Below, piece by piece: positions 38,344 to 47,786 of a stretch of DNA of 64,000 bases. The notes beneath the pieces were generated by a model. The model made no database searches. It was not told where the DNA came from and worked only from the letters and a program-made list of their open reading frames with translations. Each line of letters starts with the position of its first letter. Position 1 is the stretch's first letter. The position numbers and the translations under genes are program-made. The stretch is from Perlucidibaca sp. (GTDB lineage: Bacteria > Pseudomonadota > Gammaproteobacteria > Pseudomonadales > Moraxellaceae), in contig JAHFSA010000004.1 in NCBI GenBank assembly GCA_023265995.1, positions 96,340 through 160,339 on the forward strand, read 5' to 3'.

Positions 38344-39198
38344 ATGACCGCCACATCCCCCGTCCTGATCGACGATGAACTGCACCAGAGCCTGGTGCGG
38401 CGCTGGCTGGCGCCGCGCGAACGGGATGCGCACAAGGGCGATTTCGGGCCCTTGCTGGTCATCGGCGGCGACGCCGGCTACAGCGGCGCCGCATTGCTGG
38501 CGGCCGAGACTGCCCTGCGTGCCGGTGCCGGCGTGACTGTGGTGGCCTGCGCGCCGGCGACGGCGGCCGGACTCTGGCTGCACAGACCCGAACTGATGGC
38601 ACGCGCCGTGCAGGATCGTGCCGGCCTGCTGCCGTTGCTGGCCATGGCCAGGGTGGTTGTGGCCGGGCCCGGTCTGGGCCGTGGCAGCTGGGCGCAAGGG
38701 TTGTGGCCGACTGTGGTCGAGGCCGGTCGTTTGCAGGTGCTTGATGCCGACGGCCTGAACTGGCTGGCGGACAATCCGCAGCCTCACCCGGCACGCGTGC
38801 TGACGCCGCATCCGGGCGAGGCGGCCAGGCTGCTGGGCTGTTCCGTGGCCGCCGTCCAGGCCGACCGCCCGGCGGCCGTGCGCAGCCTGCAGCAGCGTCA
38901 TGGCGGGGTCGTCATCCTCAAGGGCGCGGGTTCGTTGATTGCTGACGAGACCCGGCTCTGGCAGTGCCCGGCCGGCAACCCCGGCATGGCGACACCGGGC
39001 ATGGGCGATGTCCTGTCCGGTCTGGTCGGTGCCCTGCTGGCGCAGGGCCTGCCGCTGTTCGAGGCTGCTGCGCTGGCCGTCAGCCTGCATGCCCGTGCCG
39101 GCGATGCCGTGACGGCCGCTCAGGGCGAGCGCGGCCTGCTGGCCAGCGAGCTGTGGCCGGCGCTGCGCGTGCTGTTGAACCCGGATGTGGCGCGATGA
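38344..39198 (+). CDS. nnrD: ADP-dependent NAD(P)H-hydrate dehydratase
   Basis: 284-residue ribokinase-like carbohydrate kinase fold (PF01256). KGDFGPLLVIGGDAGYSGAA and NPGMATPGMGDVLSGLVGAL are the ATP/ADP and metal-binding signatures, and RVLTPHPGEAARLLG is typical. It repairs hydrated NAD(P)H. In E. coli YjeF it is fused to the NnrE epimerase domain, but here only the dehydratase half is present. The last 4 nt overlap tsaE. Confidence 0.92.
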   Translation: MTATSPVLIDDELHQSLVRRWLAPRERDAHKGDFGPLLVIGGDAGYSGAALLAAETALRAGAGVTVVACAPATAAGLWLHRPELMARAVQDRAGLLPLLAMARVVVAGPGLGRGSWAQGLWPTVVEAGRLQVLDADGLNWLADNPQPHPARVLTPHPGEAARLLGCSVAAVQADRPAAVRSLQQRHGGVVILKGAGSLIADETRLWQCPAGNPGMATPGMGDVLSGLVGALLAQGLPLFEAAALAVSLHARAGDAVTAAQGERGLLASELWPALRVLLNPDVAR

Positions 39199-39665
39199 AT
39201 CTGGTCTGGACCGCGGCCGATGCCGACGCCATGGAAGATTGCGGCCGCCGCCTGGCGCAGGCCTGCGCCGGGCATGGCATCATCTTTCTGCATGGCGAGC
39301 TGGGCGCTGGCAAGACCACGCTCACGCGCGGCATCCTCCATGGTCTGGGGCATGTCGGCGCGGTCAAGAGTCCGACCTATACTCTGGTCGAGCCCTATGA
39401 GCTGGCAGGCGCGACGGTCTTTCATTTCGACCTGTACCGCCTGCTCGATCCGGAAGAGCTGGAGCTGATGGGCTATCGCGATTATTTCCGATCCGATGCC
39501 CTCGCCCTGGTGGAATGGCCGGTGCGTGGCGAGCCTTTGCTGCCGCTGCCCGACCTGGAACTGACGCTGACACCCTGCCCGTTCGGCGCGGTGATGGGGC
39601 GTCGCATAGAACTGCAGTCTCGCACCCCGTACGGGGTCGAGATCCTGTCGAGACTGACTGGGTGA
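39195..39665 (+). CDS. tsaE: tRNA threonylcarbamoyladenosine synthesis ATPase TsaE
   Basis: 156-residue P-loop protein: FLHGELGAGKTTLTRGIL (Walker A), SPTYTLVEPY and FHFDLYRL (Walker B region), and ALVEWP. It works with TsaD-TsaB to make t6A in ANN-decoding tRNAs. Start at 39195 overlaps nnrD by 4 nt, indicating coupling. Confidence 0.96.
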   Translation: MNLVWTAADADAMEDCGRRLAQACAGHGIIFLHGELGAGKTTLTRGILHGLGHVGAVKSPTYTLVEPYELAGATVFHFDLYRLLDPEELELMGYRDYFRSDALALVEWPVRGEPLLPLPDLELTLTPCPFGAVMGRRIELQSRTPYGVEILSRLTG

Positions 39666-39673
39666 GTCTTCGC

Positions 39674-40906
39674 ATGAAGCGTGTGCTGGTGTTTTTCCTT
39701 TGCTGCATTTCCCTGTCGACGGCCTATGCGGCCAAGATCGTGGGTGTGCGTTCCTGGAGCGGGCCGGAAGGCACGCGGCTGGTGCTCGAGCTCGATGGCA
39801 GCAGCGACTATCGCGTCAGTGAGGACAGCACGCCTGGCCGTCTGATCGTGACCATGCCCAGGGCGGCGACCTCCATCGAGGGCCCGCGCTGGCCGGCCCG
39901 GGTCGGCATGGTCGATGCCGTGCGCCTGGATGCCACGCCGGCGACCCCGCGTCTGGTGGTCGATCTCAACCGGGAAGCCGAGGCCAAGGTCTTCCTGCTC
40001 GGTCCCGGTGGCAGCTACGGCTATCGCCTGGTGATCGACCTTGCGCCACACACGACGGTCATTCCGGTGGCTCCGCCCGTGATCACGCAGGCTCCCGCGC
40101 CAGCGGCGGCGCCGACCCCGGCACCTGCTCCGACGCCCGTTCCGGCGCCTGAGAATCGCCCGCGCAAATCGTCCAGATCCTCGGGACGCAACATCGTTGT
40201 CACCATCGATCCCGGTCATGGCGGCGAAGATCCGGGCGCCATCGGGCCCAGCGGCAACTTCGAGAAGTTCGTCACTCTGGCCATCGGCAAGGCCGTTGCC
40301 GAGTATCTCAACAGCCAGGATGGCATCACCGCGCGCATGACCCGCGACAGCGACTTCTTCATCCCGCTGCAGCGTCGTCGCCAGCTCGCCCGCTATGACC
40401 AGAAGGCCGACATCTTCGTGTCCATCCACGCCGACTCGGCACCCAGTCGTCAGGCTCGTGGCGCCTCGGTGTTCGCGCTTTCTCTGAAGGGTGCCAACAC
40501 GGCGACCTCGCGCTTCGCGCAGATGCTGGCCGAGCAGGAAAACAAGTCCGACCTGGTTGGCGGTGTCGTCGCCGAAAGCGATGACATCAACAATGTGCTC
40601 GCCGACATGCTGGTCGAGGGCACGCTCAAGCACAGCCTTGAAATGGGCCGCATCATCCTCGGCGAGCTGCGTCCGACCGTGGGCAAGCTGCACAACAGCA
40701 ATGTCGAGCAGGCCGGCTTTGCCGTGCTCAAGGAACCGGGCATGGTGTCGCTGCTGGTCGAGACCGGCTTCATCTCCAATCCGGACGAGGAAATGCAGCT
40801 GACCGATCCGGCCTACCAGCGCGAGCTGGCCAAGGCTGTCGGTGAAGGCATTCTCAATTTCTGCCGCCAGTTCCCGGTGCCAGGCACCTACTTTGCCCGT
40901 AACTGA
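39674..40906 (+). CDS. amiB: N-acetylmuramoyl-L-alanine amidase (AmiB/AmiC type)
   Basis: 410-residue secreted zinc amidase. The signal peptide is [19 protein letters not shown]. An AMIN septal-targeting domain (about 22-125) is followed by a Pro/Ala linker ([19 protein letters not shown]), and the Amidase_3 domain has [16 protein letters not shown] (Zn His), [16 protein letters not shown] (second Zn His) and [11 protein letters not shown] (catalytic Glu). It splits septal peptidoglycan during cell separation, probably activated by an EnvC/NlpD-type protein. No C-terminal LysM, unlike Pseudomonas AmiB. Confidence 0.94.
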   Translation: MKRVLVFFLCCISLSTAYAAKIVGVRSWSGPEGTRLVLELDGSSDYRVSEDSTPGRLIVTMPRAATSIEGPRWPARVGMVDAVRLDATPATPRLVVDLNREAEAKVFLLGPGGSYGYRLVIDLAPHTTVIPVAPPVITQAPAPAAAPTPAPAPTPVPAPENRPRKSSRSSGRNIVVTIDPGHGGEDPGAIGPSGNFEKFVTLAIGKAVAEYLNSQDGITARMTRDSDFFIPLQRRRQLARYDQKADIFVSIHADSAPSRQARGASVFALSLKGANTATSRFAQMLAEQENKSDLVGGVVAESDDINNVLADMLVEGTLKHSLEMGRIILGELRPTVGKLHNSNVEQAGFAVLKEPGMVSLLVETGFISNPDEEMQLTDPAYQRELAKAVGEGILNFCRQFPVPGTYFARN

Positions 40907-40917
40907 GGTCTGACCAG

Positions 40918-42810
40918 GTGGCTCGCATACATCTTCTTGATGCCCGGCTGGCCAACCAGATCGCCGCTGGCGAGGTCGTCGAGCGTCCGGCCTCGGTAGT
41001 CAAGGAGCTGCTCGAAAACGCCATCGATGCCGGCGCGCGCGTGATCGAGGTGCAGGTCGAGCAGGGCGGCATCGCCGGTCTGCGCGTGCGCGACGATGGC
41101 GACGGTATTCTCCGTGACGACCTGCCACTGGCGCTGGCGCGCCATGCCACCAGCAAGATCCATCATCTCGATGATCTCGAAGCGGTCGCCACGCTCGGCT
41201 TCCGTGGTGAGGCGCTGGCCTCGATCGCCTCGGTCTCGCGCCTGACCATGACCTCCAGCACGGATGAAACCGGGCTGGGCTGGGCGGTGCGTTCGGAAGG
41301 CCGCGACATGGCGGCGGTGATGGAGGCGGCGCGGCATCCGCGTGGCACCTCGGTCGAGGTCCGCGATCTGTTCTTCAACACGCCGGCGCGGCGCAAGTTC
41401 CTGCGCAGCGAGAACACCGAGTTCGGCCATCTCGAAGAGGTGGTGCGTCGCATCGCCCTGGTGTCGCCGCAGGTCGGTTTCAGCCTGACCCACAACCAGC
41501 GCGTGCTCTGGCAGCTCAAGCCGGCGACCAATGAGGCCGAGCAGCTGCGCCGTCTCGGCCAGGTCTGCGGGCAGGCCTTCGTGCAGGCGGCGCGACCGTT
41601 GTCGGTCGAGACCGCCGGCATTCATCTGCATGGCTGGCTGGGCCTGCCGACGTTCTCGCGCTCCCAGGCCGACCTGCAGTACTTTTTCGTCAACGGCCGC
41701 ATGGTGCGTGACAAGGTGGTCTCGCATGCGGTGCGCCAGGCCTATGCCGATGTGCTCTATCACGGCCGTCATCCGGCCTTCGTGCTCTTCCTCGACATCG
41801 ATCCGGCGGCGGTCGACGTCAACGTGCATCCGACCAAGCACGAGGTGCGCTTCCGCGAATCGCGCCTGGTCCACGATGTCATCTATCGTGGCCTGCATCG
41901 CGCCCTGGCCGACCTGCGTCCGCAGGATGCCGCGCCGGTAGCCGCCGCCGACATGGGCGCGCAGCCGCTTGCCGGGAGCGTCGGTGCCGGTGCGGGTATC
42001 GATGCTGGTCTGGCGGCGGGATCCGTCGCCGGTCAGGCTCCCGGGGCCGCCCCGGGGTTCGGTTGGCAGCCCAGCCAGGGTGGTCTCGACTGGTCTTCGG
42101 GTGCGGCTCGCGAGGCCTTCGCCAGTTACATGGCGCCGGCCTCGGCAGGTGCTCCGGGCGTGTCTTCGGTGCTGCCGTTTGCCGCCTCGGCGACGACAGC
42201 CATGATGCCGGCCAGTGGCAGCGAGACGCCGCCGCTGGGCTATGCCCTGGCGCAGCTGCACGGCATCTATATCCTGGCGCAGAATGCCGAGGGGCTGGTG
42301 CTGGTCGACATGCACGCCGCTCACGAACGCATTGTCTACGAACGCCTGAAGGCGGCGCAGGCCGATGCCGGCATCGCCAGCCAGCCCTTGCTGGTGCCGC
42401 TCAGCCTGGCGGTGAGCCAGCGCGAAGCCGACATCGCCGAGGCCGAGATCGCGACCTTCCGCGACATGGGCATGGAGATCGATCGCATGGGGCCGGAGAC
42501 GCTGCTGGTGCGTTCCCTGCCCACGCTGCTGGCGCAGGCCGAGGCCGATGCCCTGGTGCGCGACGTGCTCTCCGACCTGGTCACGCACGGCAATACCCGT
42601 CGCATTGAAGAGCGTCGCAACGAACTGATGGCAACGCTGGCCTGTCATGGTGCCGTGCGCGCCAATCGCCAGCTCAGCATTACCGAGATGAACGCCCTGC
42701 TGCGCGACATGGAAGCCACCGAGCGCAGCGGCCAGTGCAATCACGGGCGTCCGACCTGGGCGCGTCTGACCCTGGCCGATCTCGACCGGCTTTTCCTGCG
42801 CGGACGCTGA
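40918..42810 (+). CDS. mutL: DNA mismatch repair protein MutL
   Basis: 630-residue GHKL ATPase. The GTG start opens [19 protein letters not shown]. ATPase motifs are [20 protein letters not shown] and ATSKI then GFRGEAL. An Ala/Gly/Ser-rich linker spans about 335-435, followed by the dimerisation domain. D464-M-H-A-A-H-E470-R-I-V-Y-E475 fits the endonuclease motif DQHA-x2-E-x4-E with Met for Gln, so this MutL probably nicks DNA, unlike the methyl-directed E. coli enzyme. Confidence 0.96.
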   Translation: MARIHLLDARLANQIAAGEVVERPASVVKELLENAIDAGARVIEVQVEQGGIAGLRVRDDGDGILRDDLPLALARHATSKIHHLDDLEAVATLGFRGEALASIASVSRLTMTSSTDETGLGWAVRSEGRDMAAVMEAARHPRGTSVEVRDLFFNTPARRKFLRSENTEFGHLEEVVRRIALVSPQVGFSLTHNQRVLWQLKPATNEAEQLRRLGQVCGQAFVQAARPLSVETAGIHLHGWLGLPTFSRSQADLQYFFVNGRMVRDKVVSHAVRQAYADVLYHGRHPAFVLFLDIDPAAVDVNVHPTKHEVRFRESRLVHDVIYRGLHRALADLRPQDAAPVAAADMGAQPLAGSVGAGAGIDAGLAAGSVAGQAPGAAPGFGWQPSQGGLDWSSGAAREAFASYMAPASAGAPGVSSVLPFAASATTAMMPASGSETPPLGYALAQLHGIYILAQNAEGLVLVDMHAAHERIVYERLKAAQADAGIASQPLLVPLSLAVSQREADIAEAEIATFRDMGMEIDRMGPETLLVRSLPTLLAQAEADALVRDVLSDLVTHGNTRRIEERRNELMATLACHGAVRANRQLSITEMNALLRDMEATERSGQCNHGRPTWARLTLADLDRLFLRGR

Positions 42811-42812
42811 GC

Positions 42813-43757
42813 ATGAGCCAGCCGACTGATAAGCCCGTCGCGATCTGCCTGATGGGCCCCACGGCCGCCGGCAAGACCGCGCTCGCCATGGCGCTGGTCG
42901 AGCAGGGCGGCTGCGAAATCATTTCGGTCGACTCCGGCATGATCTATCGCGGCATGGACATAGGCACTGCCAAGCCGAGCGCCGAGGAGCTGCAGCGCGC
43001 GCCGCACCGTCTCATCGACATCCGTGATCCGGCCGAGGCCTACTCTGCTGCCGAATTTCGCGCCGATGCCCTCGCCGCCATGGCGGAGATCACCGCCGCC
43101 GGCCGCACGCCGCTGCTGGTTGGCGGCACCATGATGTACTTCAAGGTCCTGCGTGACGGCCTCGCCGAGCTGCCCGATGCCGATCCGGTCATACGTGCCC
43201 GGCTCGACGCCGAGGCTGCCGCTCATGGCTGGCCGCATCTGCATCAGCGCCTGCAGGTGGTGGACCCGCTCGCCGCTGCACGCATCCCGCCCATGGACTC
43301 GCAGCGCCTGCAACGCGCGCTCGAGGTCTGGGAGCTTACCGGCAAGCCGTTGTCGCAATGGCATGCCGAGCAGGTGGCACCCGAGCCGCTGCCCTATGAC
43401 CTGCGCTGGCTGGCCATCGCGCCGCCGGAGCGGGCCGTGCTGCACGGGCGCATTGCCGACCGTTTCGACCAGATGCTGGCGCAGGGGCTGATAGCCGAGG
43501 TCGCCGGTCTCAAGGCGCGGCCTGATCTGCATCTGGGGCTGCCGTCCATGCGCGCGGTCGGCTATCGCCAGGTCTGGGAATATCTGGATGGGCAATACGG
43601 GCGTGACGAGCTGCGCGAGAAGGGCATTGCCGCCACCCGGCAGCTCGCCAAGCGCCAGCTGACCTGGTTGCGCAGCTTCGGCGAGCTGCTCTGGCTGGAC
43701 CCGGCCGACCCTGACCTGTTGTCGCAAACCCGGCGACATTTACACGGGTTCACTTGA
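42813..43757 (+). CDS. miaA: tRNA dimethylallyltransferase MiaA
   Basis: 314-residue isopentenyltransferase that modifies A37 of UNN-decoding tRNAs. Walker A-like [13 protein letters not shown], then [31 protein letters not shown] and [16 protein letters not shown] follows mutL by 2 nt. It lies upstream of hfq, the conserved order. Confidence 0.96.
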   Translation: MSQPTDKPVAICLMGPTAAGKTALAMALVEQGGCEIISVDSGMIYRGMDIGTAKPSAEELQRAPHRLIDIRDPAEAYSAAEFRADALAAMAEITAAGRTPLLVGGTMMYFKVLRDGLAELPDADPVIRARLDAEAAAHGWPHLHQRLQVVDPLAAARIPPMDSQRLQRALEVWELTGKPLSQWHAEQVAPEPLPYDLRWLAIAPPERAVLHGRIADRFDQMLAQGLIAEVAGLKARPDLHLGLPSMRAVGYRQVWEYLDGQYGRDELREKGIAATRQLAKRQLTWLRSFGELLWLDPADPDLLSQTRRHLHGFT

Positions 43758-43907
43758 AAAAGCAGGGGTTCACCCCCACGATATTGACAAGTCTGGCTGC
43801 ATTTTAGTCCGGCCATTCCCGCCTTGCGGGAAGCCCGACCGCTTCGGGTGCAAGCGCTGAACAGTCATTTTGCGGCTCGACTTGAGCCTTCCGAGAGGAA
43901 TACAACA

Positions 43908-44225
43908 ATGTCAAAAGGTCAGACACTTCAGGACCCGTTCCTGAACGCCCTGCGCAAGGAACGCATTCCCGTATCCATTTTCCTGGTCAACGGCATCAAG
44001 CTGCAGGGTCAGATCGAGTCGTTCGACCAGTATGTCGTGCTGCTCAAGAACACGGTCAGCCAGATGGTCTACAAGCACGCCATCTCCACCGTGGTGCCGG
44101 CACGCAACCCGCGCACGACGCTGCCTGGCAGCACCACGCCGATTGGCGGTTCGCCGGTCAGTCAGCCGGGCTCCAGCCTGGAAGACTTCGACGAAGACGA
44201 TGACTCGCAGCCGAACTTTGCCTGA
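43908..44225 (+). CDS. hfq: RNA chaperone Hfq
   Basis: 105-residue Sm-like hexamer protein. Sm1 is [19 protein letters not shown] and Sm2 contains [10 protein letters not shown]. The N-terminal [18 protein letters not shown] is near identical in all proteobacteria. The C-terminal tail of about 35 residues is low-complexity and ends in an acidic patch. The 150 nt upstream have an isolated TTGACA (43784-43789) without a good -10. Confidence 0.97.
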   Translation: MSKGQTLQDPFLNALRKERIPVSIFLVNGIKLQGQIESFDQYVVLLKNTVSQMVYKHAISTVVPARNPRTTLPGSTTPIGGSPVSQPGSSLEDFDEDDDSQPNFA

Positions 44226-44292
44226 CCCCGCCTGTTTCCCCTTGCCGGCCGCCGCTCTCGCGGTGCGCCGGACAGCCAGTCGAGATACCTGA

Positions 44293-45591
44293 GTGGAGTA
44301 CTTCGAACGCCCGGCGGGCGGCGAACGCGCCATCCTGGTTCATCTCGAGCTCAAGCAGCATGGTGATGACGAGGATCTCGACGAGTTCCGCCTGCTCGCC
44401 TCCTCGGCCGATGTCGAGGTGCTCGATGTCATTACCGGCAGCCGCCAGCGTCCCGATGCCCGGCTTTACGCCGGCAGCGGCAAGGTGCTGGAAATCCGCG
44501 ACGCGGTGGAGACGCAGGGCGCCGAGGTGGTGCTGTTCAATCACGCCCTGACGCCGGCCCAGGAACGCAATCTTGAACGCGAGCTGAAATGCCGCGTGCT
44601 CGACCGCACCGGTCTCATTCTCGACATTTTCGCCCAGCGTGCCCGCACGCATGAAGGCAAGCTGCAGGTCGAGCTGGCCCAGCTCAGCCATCTGGCCTCG
44701 CGCCTGGTGCGTGGCTGGACGCATCTTGAGCGCCAGAAGGGCGGCATCGGCTTGCGCGGTCCCGGCGAAACCCAGCTGGAAACCGACCGCCGTCTGCTGC
44801 GCAAGCGCCTCGAGTATCTCAAGGAGCGCCTGGAGAAGGTGCGGCAGACTCGCGCCCAGGGCCGTGCCTCGCGTCAGAAGGCCGGTGTGCCGACGGTGTC
44901 GCTGGTGGGTTATACCAATGCCGGCAAGTCGACCTTGTTCAACCGCCTCGCCGGTGCCGACGTCTATGCCGCCGACCAGCTCTTTGCCACCCTTGACCCA
45001 ACCCTGCGTCGCATCGAGCTCGACGGCATAGGGCCGCTGGTGCTGGCCGACACCGTGGGCTTTGTCCGCCATCTGCCGCATCAACTGGTCGATGCCTTCC
45101 GGGCGACGCTGGAAGAGACCGTGCAGGCCGACCTGCTGCTGCATATCGTCGATGCCGCCAGTGGCGAGCGCGATGTCCACCTGGAGGCGGTGCAGAGCGT
45201 CTTGTCCGAAGTGGGTGCGACAGCACCGGTACTTCTGGTGTACAACAAGCTCGATGCCTTGCCGGGGCAGCAACCCCGCATCGAGTACGACGAATTCGGT
45301 CGCCCGCTGGCGGTCTGGCTGTCGGCGCGTGATGGTACCGGGTTGCCGCAGTTGCTGGAGGCCATGCGGGCCTCGCTGGCGACACCCTGGGAAGTGTTGT
45401 GGCTGGCATTGCCGCCGGAGCTGGCGCGTCTGCGTTCGCGCCTCTACAGTCTCGGAGTCGTGCTGCAGGAACTGCCGGATGAGGCGGGTGGTTGTCGCTT
45501 GCAGGTGCGTATCCAGGTGCCGGACCTCGGCCAGTGCCTGGCGCGAGAAGGATTGACCCGCGCCGATGTCGCGGTGGAAGACGGCTTCTGA
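44293..45591 (+). CDS. hflX: ribosome-rescue GTPase HflX
   Basis: 432-residue TRAFAC GTPase. The HflX N-terminal domain includes GSGKVLEIRD and VVLFNHALTPAQERNLE, then GIGLRGPGETQLETDRR. The G domain has G1 GYTNAGKSTLFN, G3 DTVGF and G4 YNKLD. It splits stalled ribosomes under stress. GTG start with GAG-rich leader. It keeps its place between hfq and hflK. Confidence 0.94.
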   Translation: MEYFERPAGGERAILVHLELKQHGDDEDLDEFRLLASSADVEVLDVITGSRQRPDARLYAGSGKVLEIRDAVETQGAEVVLFNHALTPAQERNLERELKCRVLDRTGLILDIFAQRARTHEGKLQVELAQLSHLASRLVRGWTHLERQKGGIGLRGPGETQLETDRRLLRKRLEYLKERLEKVRQTRAQGRASRQKAGVPTVSLVGYTNAGKSTLFNRLAGADVYAADQLFATLDPTLRRIELDGIGPLVLADTVGFVRHLPHQLVDAFRATLEETVQADLLLHIVDAASGERDVHLEAVQSVLSEVGATAPVLLVYNKLDALPGQQPRIEYDEFGRPLAVWLSARDGTGLPQLLEAMRASLATPWEVLWLALPPELARLRSRLYSLGVVLQELPDEAGGCRLQVRIQVPDLGQCLAREGLTRADVAVEDGF

Positions 45592-45628
45592 CGGCGGTAG
45601 CCGCAGTATTTATTGACAGGAGTGCCAG

Positions 45629-46771
45629 ATGGCGTGGAATCAACCCGGGTCGGGACAGCAGCCCGGCGACGGCAATCAGGATCCGTGGGGCAGGCAGCCA
45701 TCGGGCGGCCGTGGCCAGGGCGGCTCCGGAGGCGGTAGTTTCATGGACAAGCTGCAGGGACTCCTGGGCGGAGGCAATCCGCAGGGAGAGAAGCAGCTGT
45801 CGCGCCTGCTGCTGGTTGGCGCCGTCGGCCTCTGGGCGATCTTCGGCTTCTATCGCGTCGAGCAGGCCGAACGTGCCGTGCTGTTGCGTTTCGGCGAGTT
45901 CCAGAGCGTGCAGACCGCTGGTCTGCACTGGCATCCGCCGCTGATCGACAGCCTGCGCAAGGTCAATGTCGAGCGCACCGATCAGATGCCGCTCAGTGCC
46001 AGCATGATCACCGAAGACGAGAACATCGTGGATATCTCGCTGTCGGTGCAGTACCGCATCGCCGATCCGCGCCTCTATGTGCTGGCCGTGGCTGATCCGC
46101 AGTCGACGCTTTCGCATGCCACCGAGTCCGCGCTGCGCCATGTCGTCGGCAACGCCAAGATGACCCAGGTGCTGGGCGAAGGCCGTTCGCGCCTGGCCCA
46201 GGACATGCTGCCGCGTCTGCAGTCCTATCTTGATCGCTACAAGACCGGTCTCAGCGTGCGCAACGTCAACATCCTTGAAGCCTTGCCGCCGAAGGAAGTG
46301 AAGGCTGCCTTCGATGACGTGATCCGCGCCAAGGAAGACAAGGAACGCCTGAAGAACCAGGCCGAAACCTATGCCAACGGCATCGTGCCGGAAGCGCGTG
46401 GCCAGGCCGCGCGTCTGGTGGCTGATGCCACTGCCTACAAGCAGGAAGTGGTTGATCGTGCCGAGGGTGATGCTGCCCGCTTCAAGGGGCTGCTGAGCGA
46501 ATATCGCCAGAACCCGGCGGTGATGCGCAGCCGTCTGTATCTGGAGACCATGGAAGCCGTGCTGAGCAAGACCAGCAAGATCGTGGTCGAGCCCAATGGG
46601 GCCGCGCCGCTGCTCTACATCCCCATGGACAAGCTGACTGGGGCCAATGCGGCAGCAGGCAATGTGCCGGCAGCCGAGGCTCAGCCCTCGGGCGCGGTCA
46701 TTCCGCCGGCGCAGACCAGCAGCAATCGCGACGCGACCCGTGGCGGCCGCAATCTCGAGGAGGCGCGCTGA
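45629..46771 (+). CDS. hflK: FtsH protease modulator HflK
   Basis: 380-residue SPFH/band-7 inner-membrane protein. The Gly/Gln-rich cytoplasmic N-terminus (QPGSGQQPGDGNQDPWG) precedes one membrane segment (LLLVGAVGLWAIFGFY), a band-7 domain from VEQAERAVLLRFGEF, a coiled coil and a low-complexity tail. With HflC it forms a cage around FtsH. The stop overlaps the hflC start by 1 nt. Confidence 0.95.
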   Translation: MAWNQPGSGQQPGDGNQDPWGRQPSGGRGQGGSGGGSFMDKLQGLLGGGNPQGEKQLSRLLLVGAVGLWAIFGFYRVEQAERAVLLRFGEFQSVQTAGLHWHPPLIDSLRKVNVERTDQMPLSASMITEDENIVDISLSVQYRIADPRLYVLAVADPQSTLSHATESALRHVVGNAKMTQVLGEGRSRLAQDMLPRLQSYLDRYKTGLSVRNVNILEALPPKEVKAAFDDVIRAKEDKERLKNQAETYANGIVPEARGQAARLVADATAYKQEVVDRAEGDAARFKGLLSEYRQNPAVMRSRLYLETMEAVLSKTSKIVVEPNGAAPLLYIPMDKLTGANAAAGNVPAAEAQPSGAVIPPAQTSSNRDATRGGRNLEEAR

Positions 46772-47634
46772 TGGGCCCGCGTAGCACGACGGCGCTGACC
46801 GTCACCCTGTTCCTGCTGTTCCTCGTCAACAGCGCCTTCTACACCGTGCAGGCCACCGAGCGCGCCGTGCTGCTGCGCTTCGGCGAAGTGGTCGAGGCCG
46901 ACCTCAAGCCTGGTCTGCACTTCAAGGTGCCGCTGATGAACGAGGTCAGGCGCTTCGATGCCCGACTCCAGGTCAGTGATGCCGAGCGCACCGAATTCCT
47001 CACCAAGGAAAGCAAGTTCCTCATCATCGATGCCTATGTCATATGGCGCGTCGATGATGTGAAGCGCTTCTTCACCGCCACTGGCGGCATGACCCGCGAG
47101 GCCGAGGCGCGGCTGCTGCCGCTGGTGCGCGACGGTCTCAAGAACCGTGTCTCCGAGCGCACCGTGCACGAGGTGGTGGCCGGTCAGCGCGAGCAGCTCA
47201 TGCAGGACCTGACCAAGGCGGTCAACGTGGTGGCCAGCCGCGAGTTCGGCATCCAGGTCATCGATGTGCGCGTCAAGCGCGTCGATTTCCCGGGCTCCAC
47301 CGTCGAGTCGATCTACAACCGTATGCGCACCGAGCGCGAGCGCGAGGCTCGCGAGCATCGTTCGCAGGGCACGGAAATGTCCGACCGCATCAAGTCGGAA
47401 GCGGATCGCCAGCAGCGCGTGATTCTGGCCGAGGCCTATCGCCAGTCGGAAGTCCTGCGCGGCCAGGGTGATGCCGAGGCTGCCGGCATTGCCCGCAAGT
47501 CCTTTGGCCAGGATGCCGAGTTCTACCGTTTCTATCGCTCGCTGCAGGCCTATCGCCAGACCTTCAACAAGCCCGGCGATGTCATGGTGCTCAAGGGTGA
47601 CAACGAGTTCCTGCGCTACATGAAGCAGAAGTGA
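46771..47634 (+). CDS. hflC: FtsH protease modulator HflC
   Basis: 287-residue band-7 protein partner of HflK. A signal-anchor (ALTVTLFLLFLVNSAFYTV), then ATERAVLLRFGEVVEADLKPG, RVKRVDFPGSTVESIYNRMR and the ending DNEFLRYMKQK. The conserved C-terminal YMK is present. It ends its transcript at the hairpin 47644-47685. Confidence 0.95.
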   Translation: MGPRSTTALTVTLFLLFLVNSAFYTVQATERAVLLRFGEVVEADLKPGLHFKVPLMNEVRRFDARLQVSDAERTEFLTKESKFLIIDAYVIWRVDDVKRFFTATGGMTREAEARLLPLVRDGLKNRVSERTVHEVVAGQREQLMQDLTKAVNVVASREFGIQVIDVRVKRVDFPGSTVESIYNRMRTEREREAREHRSQGTEMSDRIKSEADRQQRVILAEAYRQSEVLRGQGDAEAAGIARKSFGQDAEFYRFYRSLQAYRQTFNKPGDVMVLKGDNEFLRYMKQK

Positions 47635-47643
47635 TGCGTGCCG

Positions 47644-47685
47644 GCCTGCCGGAGGGGGTTTTTCAGTCCTCTCCGGCAGGCTTTT
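47644..47685 (+). terminator. terminator after hflC
   Basis: Perfect 11-bp stem GCCTGCCGGAG (47644-47654) / CTCCGGCAGGC (47671-47681), 16-nt loop, then TTTT. Longer loop than usual but strongly paired. Confidence 0.7.
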
Positions 47686-47739
47686 CAGGCCAGTCCGGCA
47701 CTTTGGGCACTTCCCTCTTTCCTGTGATAAACTATTCCG

Positions 47740-47764
47740 AACCGAGCGCAAACTCGGTTTTTTT
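47740..47764 (+). terminator. intrinsic terminator or attenuator just before hisZ
   Basis: AACCGAG-CGCAAA-CTCGGTT followed by a run of T to 47764, only 22 nt before the hisZ ATG. A TAAACT box (47728-47733) lies just upstream, so a transcript starting there would meet this stem at once. Confidence 0.7.
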
Positions 47765-47786
47765 GTGTCTGAGCGTGCGAGAAATC

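Noticed and set aside
43758-43907. TTGACA at 43784-43789 as an hfq promoter
   Set aside because: No acceptable -10 hexamer lies 16-18 nt downstream (best TAGTCC at 15 nt). The nearby GGGGT-TC-ACCCC repeat has a loop too short for a terminator.
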